Assembly (NCBI GenBank): GCA_047495785.1
Contig: JBLDXI010000010.1
Coordinates: 248,001 to 312,000 of the forward strand
Length of the DNA: 64,000 nt
Direction: 5' to 3'
Source of the DNA: Lepidodermella squamata
Taxonomy: Eukaryota > Gastrotricha
This document shows positions 32,967 through 45,247 of the stretch, in pieces; within the stretch, counting starts at the first letter, position 1; each line of letters opens with the position of its first letter. The notes below the pieces were generated by a model. That model was not told where the DNA came from, did not search any database, and saw only the letters and a program-made list of their open reading frames with translations. The translations under genes were made by a program, and so were the position numbers.

Positions 32967-35900
32967 ATGAAAAAGACTCGCGCATTGATTTTTCTTGGCA
33001 TTTTCTCTACTGCTGTTCTGGTTATTTACTGGAACATCGATTCTTCATCCGAAGAGCCAACGTATCAGGTACGTGATTTTAATTTGCAGCGTTCGGATGG
33101 TCCAATTTTCCACTTGGTCACCTTTCAATCAGTTTTTTTTACTATGGGAAAGAATTTATCGACTGTTAACGATTCAGACGGGCATCAGGGATTCCCAAAT
33201 GCAACCCGGGACACCCAAATCAACATGAACAAAATAGAAAACGCATTGATATATTGTTATTTCCTCAGCATCAATTAACGTTAATCGATGATCGTATTAA
33301 CGTTCTCGAAAAAGATATCAAGGAGACTCAAGTTCTTCTCGAAACGATAAAATCATACGTTCGCCGTTTAGCAAATTCCTATGAGCGAAAAGTCCTTCCA
33401 AATCCGAAAGCTTTAAATATGACGTTTTCTGACTACCAGAGCCTACACATCGCATTCTCAAACAAGTCAGATGACGTCAAATTTGAAGGTTTTCCAACTA
33501 CGGGAAGACGCTGTTCTGGAGACGTGGCTGTTGCTGATGTCAAAGTATTTTTACGGTTTAATTGACTTGGCTATTAGCTAATTTGTTACGTAATAAAAGG
33601 TTTCGGAATTGGTTCGTACTCTACCATTCGACAACATTGATGGCGGAGTGTGGAAACAGGGTTTCCCGATAAAGCCTGACCTCGGAAGGTGGTCGGAGAA
33701 AAAGCCACTCCAAATTTTTGTCGTACCTCATTCGCACACGGACCCTGGTATGATTGGATGATTTCTGAATTTATTCAGAGTCGAAAATAATGCTCTTATT
33801 ATTTCCAGGTTGGGTAAAAACGTTTCTGAAGTACTACGAATCTCAGACCAAGAATATCTTGGACACGATGTTGGTAAAGCTCGGCGAAGACGAAACAAGA
33901 AAATTCATTTACGCTGAAACTGTGTTTTTTGCACTATGGTGGTCTGAATTGAACGATGGAGATCGTCAGAAGGTTAGCTATTATAGTAAGGTGCATATTC
34001 GTTTATTTAATACCTGGTTATTTTAGGTTCGAAATTTGATCAAATCCGGACGATTGGAAATGGTCGGTGGCGGCTGGGTAATGCCTGATGAAGGTTAGTA
34101 TCGACATTACTTATTATTATTGATGAACAAAATTGCCGAATTTAGCTGTGACTCACTACTATGGTGTGCTGGACCAACTTCAAGAAGGTCACAGCTGGCT
34201 GAAACGCAATCTGGATCTCGAAATCACGTCGTCTTGGGCAATTGACCCATTCGGCCACAGCCCAACAATCGCTGTTAGTTTTTTGAGCTATTTATAGGAA
34301 ATATATTAGAATTGTGCCGAAATTACAGTATATGCAAAAGATGGCCGGTCTGCGTGGAGGAATTTTGCAGCGAGTTCATTACTCCTTGAAGAAGCAATTA
34401 TCGAAAGACAAAAACCTCGAATTTTTCTGGCGCCAGCAATGGGATGACACTGGCGAGACTGATTTTCTCACTCACATGATGCCGTTTTACAGCTACGACG
34501 TTCCTCATACTGTAAAATTCCTTTAAAATTGCATTTTCTCGTCTATATTTGTTCAAACTTGATAGTGCGGTCCGAACCCCTCGGTGTGTTGTCAGTTCGA
34601 TTTCAATCGATTACCTGGTGTAAGCAAAGTCCGCTGCCCATGGAATATCCAGCCGGTAGAAATCGATGAAGGAAACGTGGCGGCTCGTGCTGAAATATTG
34701 GTCGATCAATACAGACAAAAGGCTGAACTTTTCCGCACAGATTCGCTTTTCATCCCTCTTGGTGACGATTTTCGATGGGAGACACCAGCCGAATGGTAAA
34801 TTATTTATATTCATATTCGTGGAATCTGAAGTTATTAAAATTATTATAGGGATGCGCAGATGAATAATTATGGAAAATTATTCAAGGAGATTAATTCGCG
34901 GAAAGATTGGAATGTTCATATTCGCTGGGGCACTTTGAATGACTATTTCACCTCCCTTGCGAATGCCGACCGCAGTGACAGCCCATTAGATTCATTGGCC
35001 GGCGATTTCTTCACCTATGGTACTGACGATTTTGAAAAAAAAATGGAATTAAGCACAATTTCTTTTAAATTTTAGCCGATCGAGATGACCATTATTGGTC
35101 TGGCTATTACACGAGCCGACCGTTCCAGAAGCGATTCTCGCGAGTTTGCGAGGCCCAACAACGAGCCGCTGATCTCTTATTCTCACTTGCCATGGCTGAA
35201 TGCCAAAAATACGAAGCGAAATCGAGTAAAAAATGCCATTTCCCAGCCGGTCAATTGATGCACCAGCTGACTAGCGCCCGGCGAAATCTCGCCCTTTTCC
35301 AACATCACGACGGAATAACCGGAACTGCTAAAGATTTCGTGGTCGAAGACTACGGAATTCGACTTTTATCCTCATTCCAGGACAACCGTTACATTCAACA
35401 AGTTGCCGCGTCATTCCTGCTTTTGAATGATAAATCGCTGTTTCTGAGTGGGGACCAATTCAACGTGTTATCAGCCTTGGACGCGTATGCTACCCACGAC
35501 TCAATGCCAGAAATGTTTGTCCTAAGACCGGAAGAATCTGCCCCGAGATGGGTGTCTGTTTTCAACTCATTAGCCTGGAAACGGAATACAGTTGTTAAAT
35601 TGTTGGTTTCTAACCCGAATGTTACTGTTATTGATGAGAAAACAACGAAACCAGTCAGATCCGAGGCGTTTTTGCACTGGACTTCGACTGATCAAGCGTC
35701 CTCAGACACGTTTTTACTCGCTTTTGAGGTTGATATCGACCCACTAGCCATCGCTTTATACCGAATTGAGGTGGTTAAGAAACCAGGGCCGTTGCATACC
35801 TATGGCCACGTGACGATTTACAACTCAGCTAAAGAGGCTGAGCAGAAAAATGGACCTTTTACTGTTAAAAAAGTCGCGATTGACGCTATGACTAGCGACT

Positions 35901-38416
35901 TTGTGAAAACCGCGGCTTTCAAGGCTGAATTCAGCATGGAGTCTGGCACTTTACAAACCATTTCGAACGGCGATTGGTCCGTTGGGGCTGGCGTTAGTTT
36001 TGTCAGATATACCGCGAAGGACGTGAAGGAAAAAAGCGGGGCTTATCTGTTTATTCCTGACGAGAATGACCCGAAACCCGTCGAACAAAACGCGTCTCCC
36101 TTAATAAGAATTGCCAGGGGTCAGTTGATCAATGAAATCGTGTCATTTGTCACTTTTGTCGAACATCGTTATACCCTGGTGAATTTGACGAGTTATGCGC
36201 AAAAGTCGGCGTCCAAGTTGGCGAAAGACGTGTTGGCGGACGTTCAGATTAGCAATATTGTGGATATTCGAGGCGTGAATGAAAACTACGAACTTGCCAT
36301 GCGTATTCATTCGAATTTGAAGACGAAAGATACGTTCTATACTGATATCAATGGATTCCAAATGGCGAAGCGAGTTCGGTATCCCAAGCTACACACTCAG
36401 GTAAAATCCAATTTTATAAATTTTATAGAACCAATATTGGAGTTTCCAGACGACGTGCGCATCCTAAATTTGGGGCTCCAGCGCGAGATTTTCCCAAAAT
36501 TTGTTTTTTTTTTCGATTTTGACGTCTTTCAATGTTTTATTATTATGCCGGTAGATCTCACTATTACGCATATTTCGTGCAATGCGTGGTCAGTTTTTGA
36601 ATTATTCTTGAGCCTGCAGATATCGATTTTACAAATCCATGATTTTTCCGGAATTAGAAGTCTTGGAAACCCTTGAAAAGTTTCCATATAGCTGATGGTA
36701 CCGATTTACAGACTAAAATAAAAAATCCGAGGCCCATGGGTGGTATCAGCATTGATCGTGAAACGAAACTGCTGAAGTCGCAAAATAATAACTCAGTTTT
36801 AGTGTTGAGTAGGTTTGAACAAGGAGTTGCAGCGAATTGGAAGCAGAACCCTCGCAAGTTCGATGGGCAGACTTTTGAAATAGACGGAAGCGGCGTCGAG
36901 AGGTCGATGAGTGCCAAGTAGCTTGTGGTTTGCGTATTTAGTTGCGATTGCCCCAGCGGTTGCCTCCCAGTCTGAGAACAAGACCTGATGTTTGTTAATG
37001 GAGCCTTTTGCTTTCAGCGCCAAGTTGTTCGATCTCAGGAGACCACCCATGCCATTGTATTTTGCGAGTCTGTTTTCAGCTCGACAGAGAAGGTTTCGGG
37101 CAGTATTGCTCACGTCTTTCTCACGTTGGCGACAGCTTGAGCCAATCAAATGAGCTTGAATTGAATAATTGAGCTTGAAGATATTTATACCCATTTAAGA
37201 ACTATATTTAGTTGGATAAAATCCCATTTAAAATCGATAATATATTTGAAAATTTGAAAATTAAAAATATTTGAAATATTTGGGATAATTTATGACTCAA
37301 CTTACCTCCGCAAGAAACTTCTCTGCATTAAAAACGGAAACTAGTCTTGTTTTCAGAGCTAGTGACATTTCCAGGCATATTTTTCCCTAAACTATGCTTG
37401 GCGATCGCAAATCCTTGGATTACCAATATTTTTTCAAAATGTCCTCACATTCAAATTGTTCTCGAAATAATTCATCGCACTAACGTTTTATCGGAATATT
37501 TTAATTATTTTCTTAATTTCATAGGGAAATTTCTATCCTGTGGCGTCTACAATTGCTATCGAAGAAACTGCCGCGTCTAAAAATGCGAAATATGGAATGA
37601 GACTTAACCTATTAACTGCTCAAGTAAGTGATACTTTCTTTGCTTCACTTTTAAGGTGGAATAATTTTTACCTAATTTTAGTCCGCTGCTGCTACTAGTC
37701 CGTTCTCTGGTGCCGTTGAGGTAATCCTCGACCGCCGACAGCTGCAAGACGATAACCGAGGCCTTGGTCAGCCTTTAAAAGACAACAAGCGATTCGAGTC
37801 ATTTTTCCGCCTCGTAATCGAACGTCACGCCCAGCCGCTGCCAGAAAGCACGCCATCAACAGGCGCAAACCTGTTGCGCCTAACCATTCCCGTTCACCAC
37901 TACAGCATGGATCTAATGTACGGCCTCACAGTCATGCCGAGTCGATCCTCGCTGAGTACGGAGCAAACTAGTCGATTAACGACCTATCAACCATTCGGCG
38001 AGGCTGGTCATTCATTCCCCTGTGATGTGCATCTAGTTTCCCTAAGGCCTATGCAGGCTGATGTTGACACGAGGGAAAGTGCCGCTTCGGCTTCGACAAA
38101 ATCAACGCCGAACGTAGAACCAACAAAAACGCCGACGTTATCGTTGCACCGCCTGCTGACTGACCAGCAGTGCAGTAGTGGGGATGAGGTATCGGAGGCG
38201 GAAAAAGGCGCGGCCACCTTAATATCGACGTGTAATATCGAGGCGACGACAACGAAACTTGCTGATCTCTTCGCGAACACATTCCCGCAAATCAAATTCG
38301 ACCCTGTGCTGCTATCGGGTCGCCGGTCTGGTCTGTTGCTGTCGCCGAGCGACCACGCGCTGTCTGAAGTGCTAATACCCGGTCATATTCGTTCGTTCGT
38401 TGTAACGTTCGCTTGA
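32967..38416 (+). CDS. MAN2A1: Golgi alpha-mannosidase II (GH38)
   Basis: Type II Golgi enzyme trimming two mannoses from the GlcNAcMan5 N-glycan. Twelve exons join in frame: 32967-33068, 33269-33544, 33600-33747, 33809-33972, 34027-34093, 34146-34273, 34329-34511, 34566-34795, 34850-35019, 35076-36400, 37525-37623 and 37682-38416 (1208 residues). A short cytosolic tail (MKKTR) and membrane anchor ([17 protein letters not shown]) precede a coiled stem. GH38 landmarks are [11 protein letters not shown] with two zinc ligands (usually HNDPGW), [33 protein letters not shown] with the nucleophile Asp, [18 protein letters not shown] and [13 protein letters not shown]. The carboxy-terminal domain has YTDINGFQM and MDRR-like [15 protein letters not shown]. 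The intron 36401-37524 is 1124 bases, twenty times its neighbours. MAN2A1 versus MAN2A2 cannot be resolved outside vertebrates. Confidence 0.94.
36401..37524. other. Unusually long intron of mannosidase II with unexplained open frames
   Basis: All other introns of this gene are about 50-60 bases except the first (200). This one is 1124 bases and holds a 131-codon open frame on the minus strand (37194-36799) and overlapping frames on both strands near 36654-36921. None shows a domain I know. It may be an inserted element that has lost its ends. Confidence 0.5.
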
Positions 38417-40851
38417 TGAGACGAAATATGAAGAAAAAGAATTAATTTATGCGTTTTTGTCGTCAAAAAAATGGGGGAAAAAATTGGTTTCAAAAGAGAG
38501 GGTCTTTCTGGACAGCCGACGCATTTCGTTCCTACTGATAGCGAATTTTTGTTTCTGTCTTTCATTCAGTGTGTTTTCACTTCAGAAAGATGTTCTCCGC
38601 CATTTACTATATATAACGTCTCGTGTTTTGTTGATGAATACTAATAACTGCTTTTATATTCATCACCTTCCGTCCGAATTGCACCTTGAAGATGGATTTG
38701 TGTTGAAGCAAATGTTATGATGTGATGTTGCTGACGGAAAACGCAATGATTAAATTTGCAATTATCTTTATTGTTTAAAAAGCGAAGATAGTGGAGTTTG
38801 ATAAATAAAATTGATTAAAATGATTATCATTCAATCGTGTTTCATCAGAAATCTAAATGAACCGTATAAACGCAGTAGACCTGATATCCAAAAGCGACGC
38901 ACTGAAATCGTAAAAAAAATTTTGGACATTTTTCGGAAATTGTGAGAAATTTCGATGCTGGTGGCAAATCGAAAATAACGAATTTACGAGTAAAAGCAGG
39001 TTGTTCGGCATCAAGGAAACTTCTCACGCTGTTGATCGTTCTTCATAAACCGTTCCCTAGCTCCCAAGGGCAAGGCTTCTTCTTTAATATTGTCATCAAA
39101 TTTTGTAGCCGATGGTGGATGATGAAAAAAAATTATAAAAAAAATGATTAATGCTCATTTGGTAATTTTCTCTTGAGCAGTCACGGAAATTCTACGGAAA
39201 ATAATTTCAACCATTTTACCGGTAACTTTACCTGCAATTTCATGTCCCGAAATAGGTTGTATTGATGTAGACTGTACACATCCAGAGTGGCATTTTCTTG
39301 GGCTATCCAACGGTACCCCACTCATGGGGTCTTTACCACACCACAATCGATTTTTGATATGCCACATTCATCTCGCCAAAGTCAATTTACGGTTTTACTT
39401 GAGGCAGAAAAAATTCCGATTCCCCACGTTCAATGTTCTTGATTTTGAAGGATTTTAGGATTTTTTAGGAAGAAAAATTCCTAAAAACGTAGGGTTCATC
39501 CTGCGCGGCTATCAGTATACAGCCTTATCCCTATAAACTCTACGTCTTTACATTTTCAAAATTGAATTTTTTCGACACAAGTCATTGGTGAAGATTTGTT
39601 GCCCAGTTCGCGAAATGATCGCTGAGTTTACCGAGCGATTTGATTTTAGAGCGAAATATTTGTCAGGGCAGCACTCGACCGTTGTAGTACGCTTTTATAG
39701 TCTGTGAATTCTGAATTGTCGGCTGTCTCGAATGTTAAAAAGCACAAGTGTCGACCGAATATTCGAAGGAAATATTGCTCAAAAACTAAACTAGTAACCG
39801 TAAGGGGCGAACAGTAAGCGGGTCACGTGCACTCTAAGGTTACAAGCAAAATTTGGCATGGATCATTTTTTGTCGCGCTTCACTGTATGACGTACTATAG
39901 CTTTGTAGCTACACACCTCATTTTCAGTCACGTTTATCCATACGAAGCTTCGAGTGTCATTATACAACATCGGCTTTTTATATTTGACTACATGGGAAAA
40001 TTTGCATTTTGCATTTCGGACAGAATCGAACTCTTTTTATCGTTTTTCTTACGTTTTAATTACGGTTTCCGGGTTGAAAACGATAGGTAAGTAGCCGGTG
40101 CGTGTATTTTAATCAAACCCCTGCTTTACTCGCCATCAAAAACGATAAATAAAGTAAATAAATAACGTTTTTATCGCAAGAGCTCTCTAACAACTGTCGG
40201 GCTGTGGTGATAGAAGTGGTAGCATTAGCGCACCAAAGTTGCCAATTACGTGGAAGAGCTCTTAATAATGTAATATAATATAAACGCCATGCATAGCCCC
40301 ATATGCGCTCGCTTTCCGCATCGTTGTTGATAATAATTTGACTGCGTTCAGTTGGACACACTCGCGTTCTGTGCAACAGGCGACAAAATGGGGCGATGAG
40401 CGCATTCCGCTTATTGTTTCATCGCGCCGGCTATTATATTTGGCCGTGAAGATTCTTGCCTTGCACAGAGAGCAGTGATACGCTTTTTCTGCTAATTCTA
40501 CAATATTAGGTACACATATACAGCGCGCGCAGAATTTGCGCGCATGTTTATACTACAAGCGGTATTTTTACAATGGACGACATATTATAGTAATCGATAA
40601 AACAGTGTGCCTTTTTGCCAGGCCATATACGACTACTACTGAGGCTGACTGCTGACCACATTTTGTACAAAGCTGCCTTCTACACACACGCGCGCGCTCA
40701 TAGCGTGCGTGATGAATTTATATTATTATTACTGTGTAGACTTCGCGCATAATATTAGAAATTTCGCCTCGTATATTTGGACTCGCGGCCATGTATGGAT
40801 GTGTAATATGCAGCAAGGAATATATTATAACTCTTATTCTCGTCTCTTCAC

Positions 40852-40886
40852 TATATACATATATGTATATATATATATATATATAT
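40852..40886. repeat. TA microsatellite
   Basis: Near-perfect alternating TA run of about 35 bases with one G interruption. Confidence 0.8.
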
Positions 40887-43456
40887 CTACGATTCCTTTT
40901 CTCGCCATTTGTCTATGACCAATGTATCTGCGTTACTCAACCGGGGGGCTGTACTATATAATATATTACTATTATCACCGCTTTGGAGTTTGTTAGTTTT
41001 CAAGTAGTAACTTTAACGCTCACAACTTGAGCCGACAGAGACATTATTATAGTAGCACATTTAGCCGACAGTAAATATAAGTATATAACACCTTGCGATG
41101 CACTTGATTGATGTAAAAAACTAAGGAAATGCGGTTACGAAACGAAAAACGTTGGGAAAACGTGCAATTTTACCATACCGAATGATTCCCTACGTTTTTG
41201 TTACGTTTTTCCGCTGGAAAACGTAGACTTTCAAAGTTTCCAACGTTTTCCAACGTTTTTCCACCAAATTCTTACGTTTTTTATTCACCTATCGCGAAAA
41301 AACGTAAGGATCACTGGAAAATATGGACCAACTCGTTATGAATAGTGCATTTTCGTTCTTATCAATTGCAAAATGAAAGGCTCGTTTAATCGCTATCTTC
41401 TTGGCCTAATGCATGTCTTAATCACGCTACTGAGTGATATCAATAGCCTAGATTCTTTATCCAACGTTTTTCTTACGTTTTCCCAGCAAATTAACCAGTT
41501 AATTCGATTTAAATTCGCAGGGAATTAGAAATCAATTATCGTTTAACAATTTTTATCTCTCGTTTGATAACGATAATGTGTCAACTGTGTGCTTTTTATC
41601 AAACGTCAAAATAGGCACGCGATCGTTTTTTTCCCCTAACGATTTTGCGAATTACTAAACACCCGTTTGAAAAAATTATTTCGTTAGCTAATAAAACACC
41701 AGTTAAAATTATTGAGTGTATCAACGTTTTCAAACCGTTTTCAATTAAAATTGATGTCTCTTTCGTTTTTCGTCGTTATAATGCTGATTGGTGTGACAAC
41801 GATAGTTTGTAGCGACCAGTGGTGAAACAACTTGAGGAAGCCGTCATCTTGACGTTTCGTATCGACGGCGCCAAATGCTTGTTTGTGTGCGTGTCTCATT
41901 ATTATTATTATTATCGTTAATACATATTACCTGTTTTGGGTAATTTTTGCCTCGCACACTCTATATATGAAGTCTGCCTCAAATATATATCCTATAGCTG
42001 TGCGTCCTATATATGTATACTTATACAGGCGCGCGTTTTACCTAGCAGTAAAATACATTTCTCTTATTGAGAGAGGCATATAATATAGTAATAATAATAA
42101 TAACAAAGATACAACATCGCTTTCATAATAATAGAAAAAGTGCGGCATAGGCGCTCATAATTGTAAAAGTATACATGCATTTCTAGGCCTGCTCTACGTA
42201 CCATACTCTACAATGCATGGTATAATACCTGCCCAATATCTCTCGCTCGCTCTCTCGGCCACACACTCGTCATAATATACGCCATAAACTGCAATATTAT
42301 TGAAAAAAGTTTGTCAACAGACCTTGACACTCCACCTTGATCAACAAATCGTCAATCGCGAGAGATACATGAATTAGGTCAAAGCTTTGCGTTGATAATT
42401 ACGCGCCGCTCAAGTCCCAGGGCAAAAAAACGAGACGACCCCCAATTAACGCATTCGCCTTAAAAAATGGCAGCGATTTTAAGGAACCGATCGAGTGCAA
42501 TTTTCGAAAACGTTAGATAAGGCGGATAATTTCGTAATAGCAATGCAAAACTTAACGTTTTTACGATTAGAAAACGTCTGCGCAGTAATCGGGTCATTTT
42601 TTTTACGTTTTCCCAGTTGCGAGAAATGTTATCGTTTTTAATCATACACAACGTACCAAATCACCGGCATGCACCGATTCTCTTAATTGAACAGAAAAAA
42701 CGTAATAATTTGTTTACGTTTTTTCTGCGCTGCTTTTCACGAAATCGACAGATATGATGCTCGCTCTATTGGACAAAAAAAACAAAAAACGTAGAGTGAA
42801 TGATTGTCCTAGAGCTACAGGGCGTGTCGATTTCACCTCCTGCGATCTTCTGGAGGTTTTAAACGTTAGTTTGAGCCGTTTAAACCCAAATATAGGCCTG
42901 AAATACCGAAAACAGCGTGCACATTCTGATAACCCAATAACTTAAAACAGCGAAAATCTTCCATATTTAACCCAAATTGCACTATAAAGAGTCAAAACGT
43001 AACAGTTAAAATTGAAAATCCTTAGGCGGGTATGTAGGATTAACCTAATTGTATCCACGTTACAAGGTCACGGGGTGTAATTTGCGTGGGGCAACGAGAA
43101 AAACAATTTTTCACTGCTTTAAGGTGGATTTTTCGATTTTTGTCTACGTTTTTCACTTCTGTTACGTTTTTCCTTTACGTTTTTCTTCTTCCGGTTTCAC
43201 CTTGGTATCCTTAATTTCGCGGCTTCCACAGTGATCTAACAGCCGGTTGTTGTCACTTCTGCCGCTTGTCTTGCGCGTTGGCGATGATGAGCTTGCGGCT
43301 TCCCAATTCTTGGTGTGAGCCACTAGCCGAGTTGTAGTTCAGTAGTCAGTTCGGCGAGCGCGCGCTCACTCGCTTGTTCTCGTTGCTATCCCCTATTACG
43401 GCATTGCTTGGTATTATATAGCCACAAGCTCTCTCTGCCTTGATAATTCAAGCAGC

Positions 43457-43479
43457 CACACACATACACACACACACAT
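43457..43479. repeat. CA microsatellite
   Basis: CA repeat of about 23 bases with one T interruption. Confidence 0.8.
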
Positions 43480-45235
43480 TCATGCATGCGCGTGTGTACT
43501 TCTCTTCTATGCCCATACGAAATATAATGTACGACGAGATTATTTTAGCTGGGGCACACAGCGCTACGTTTGCGTTATTATTAGTGCGATGTGCGCAATA
43601 ATAGTAATGCAACCACGACGCAGCGACTATCAAATGTACTTCGTTTTTAATATACACACATCTACGAGCGCGCTATTTTCTCTTCAACTTTTTTTGTGTC
43701 CAATTGCGAGTAACCATTGCGACCGCTTTTTAGCCGCGCACCGCCGATAATCAATCGACGCGGACGTTGCGAGGGACGCCGAAAAAAGTTACGCCTCCCC
43801 TCAAACGCGAAATTCTAACGTTTTTCCATTGTAACTACGTAAAATAATGTTGATGATGATGATGGCGTTAACTTGTTCTGTTGTTTTCCCCCAAACCAGT
43901 TATTCTATCTCGTTTTGATTCGAACGGCGCCATGTGGTACGAGTGCCTGCTTTGTGTTCAGCGTGTGCTCGATCTGAAAAAAGATAAACGCTAAAAACGT
44001 TACGAAATTCTGGGCGTTTATTTTTGGCAATTTTGTTGCAACCGCCGAAACGTCTCTGGTGCAATAACGTTGCCATTTTTTACGTTTTTCTTACCGAATA
44101 TCGGCTGTCGATGTTTTCTGAGAAAACAATTGATTTTCTTAGCAATTTTCAGTTAAATCTTCGTTAATTCTACGATTTGAAGCCGAATTGTCAAGAACCG
44201 GTTCAAATGTTGGGAAATCGAATTTTAGCTCGTTTCTTTGCTAATACCTTCTGTCGTTATTAAAATCGTGTTCAGAAGAAGCATTCTGGTTACAATATTT
44301 TCTTCGTTATCTAAAAGTTACGTTTTTAATCAAGCCAAATTGCAATATTTTCAGCAAAAATTGTTGAAATTGTTTCGAAGTTTTCCCTATTTTCTCGACA
44401 AGATATTTTGGTAGTGATTATTCACTTCAAATCAACGCTTTGTTTCCGATTCGAACTCATGATATTATTGTATTGTAATTCGCTTATTTTTGACGTAATT
44501 ACTCAAATCAAGACCATTGGCGAGGTGAATCGTGTAAAAAATGTAATTTTACACCTATAGATGATTACTGCCAGCAATGTTTCGATAGTTGAGGAGCCGT
44601 CACAAGTTATTTCATTCCTTGTTTTCTTGTTTTTAGAGGGTGGGCGATCGCAGCATTCTTGTAAAAACGGGGTTGAAAGTATGTGACGTAATCTGAGAAC
44701 CTGTTTCTACAGCTTCTAAAATGCGACCCCTTTCATCCTGTCTGTGCGTGATTCATCACTTTACACTGAGCAGCATAATTAGCTGAAAATTGCGAAAACG
44801 CATGAGTGCCTTGGCAAATTTTCATTCAATTAAAAGTAGACAATCGAATTTCGGAAAAATTCCCTCATTCTTCAGCCTTAATAACACACATTTTTGCATG
44901 TCTCTTCGTGATAATATCCTCCATTTTTCAGTTCGATTGAGGTGATAAAAACGTTGAATTTGTTGCTTGATCTTGCGAAACAAAGTGTTATTCGCACTAA
45001 AAAAAGACGACAGGCCGGACGCGTTGATCGTACGCACTACTTGTGATGTTTTTTTTCTTTCAAGCCTCTCATTCTTCCTATATATTACTGAGTGCGGAAA
45101 ACAAGGCAATTATTAGGCAGAAATGTATGGTAAAGTAGCCAATTTTCCGCATTTGTTTGGCAATTTTTAAGGAGGAATTTTTTAAATTTTATCCTTGATT
45201 TATTTTTAGCTATTAATTTACTTATACGAAACCAA

Positions 45236-45247
45236 ATGTCGCAGTGA
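45236..45247 (+). promoter_or_regulatory. Minimal uORF overlapping the L3MBTL start
   Basis: ATG TCG CAG TGA ends in a TGA that shares its final A with the L3MBTL ATG (TGATG). If retained in the mature 5' UTR, it would force termination exactly at the main start and could lower or condition translation by re-initiation. A TTTTTAG at about 45209 would place the leader junction upstream, keeping the uORF. Confidence 0.4.

Larger units (their letters stand above)
38417..45246. other. 6.8-kb AT-rich, repeat-rich intergenic region upstream of L3MBTL
   Basis: No supported gene. It includes microsatellites (TA near 40852-40886, ATT at 41898-41914, TAA at 42088-42103, CA at 43457-43479), alternating GC steps (GCGCGC near 40525 and 43355) and about 25 copies of ACGTTTT on either strand between about 39.5 and 45.0 kb. 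It could be the control region of the L3MBTL gene, a region of young repeats, or both. Confidence 0.5.

Noticed and set aside
32786-33001. Minus-strand ORF over the mannosidase start
   Set aside because: Overlaps the supported first exon and lacks similarity to anything.
36654-37194. Open frames inside the mannosidase II intron as a nested gene
   Set aside because: No recognisable domain, overlapping frames on both strands and no splice support; kept only as an observation.
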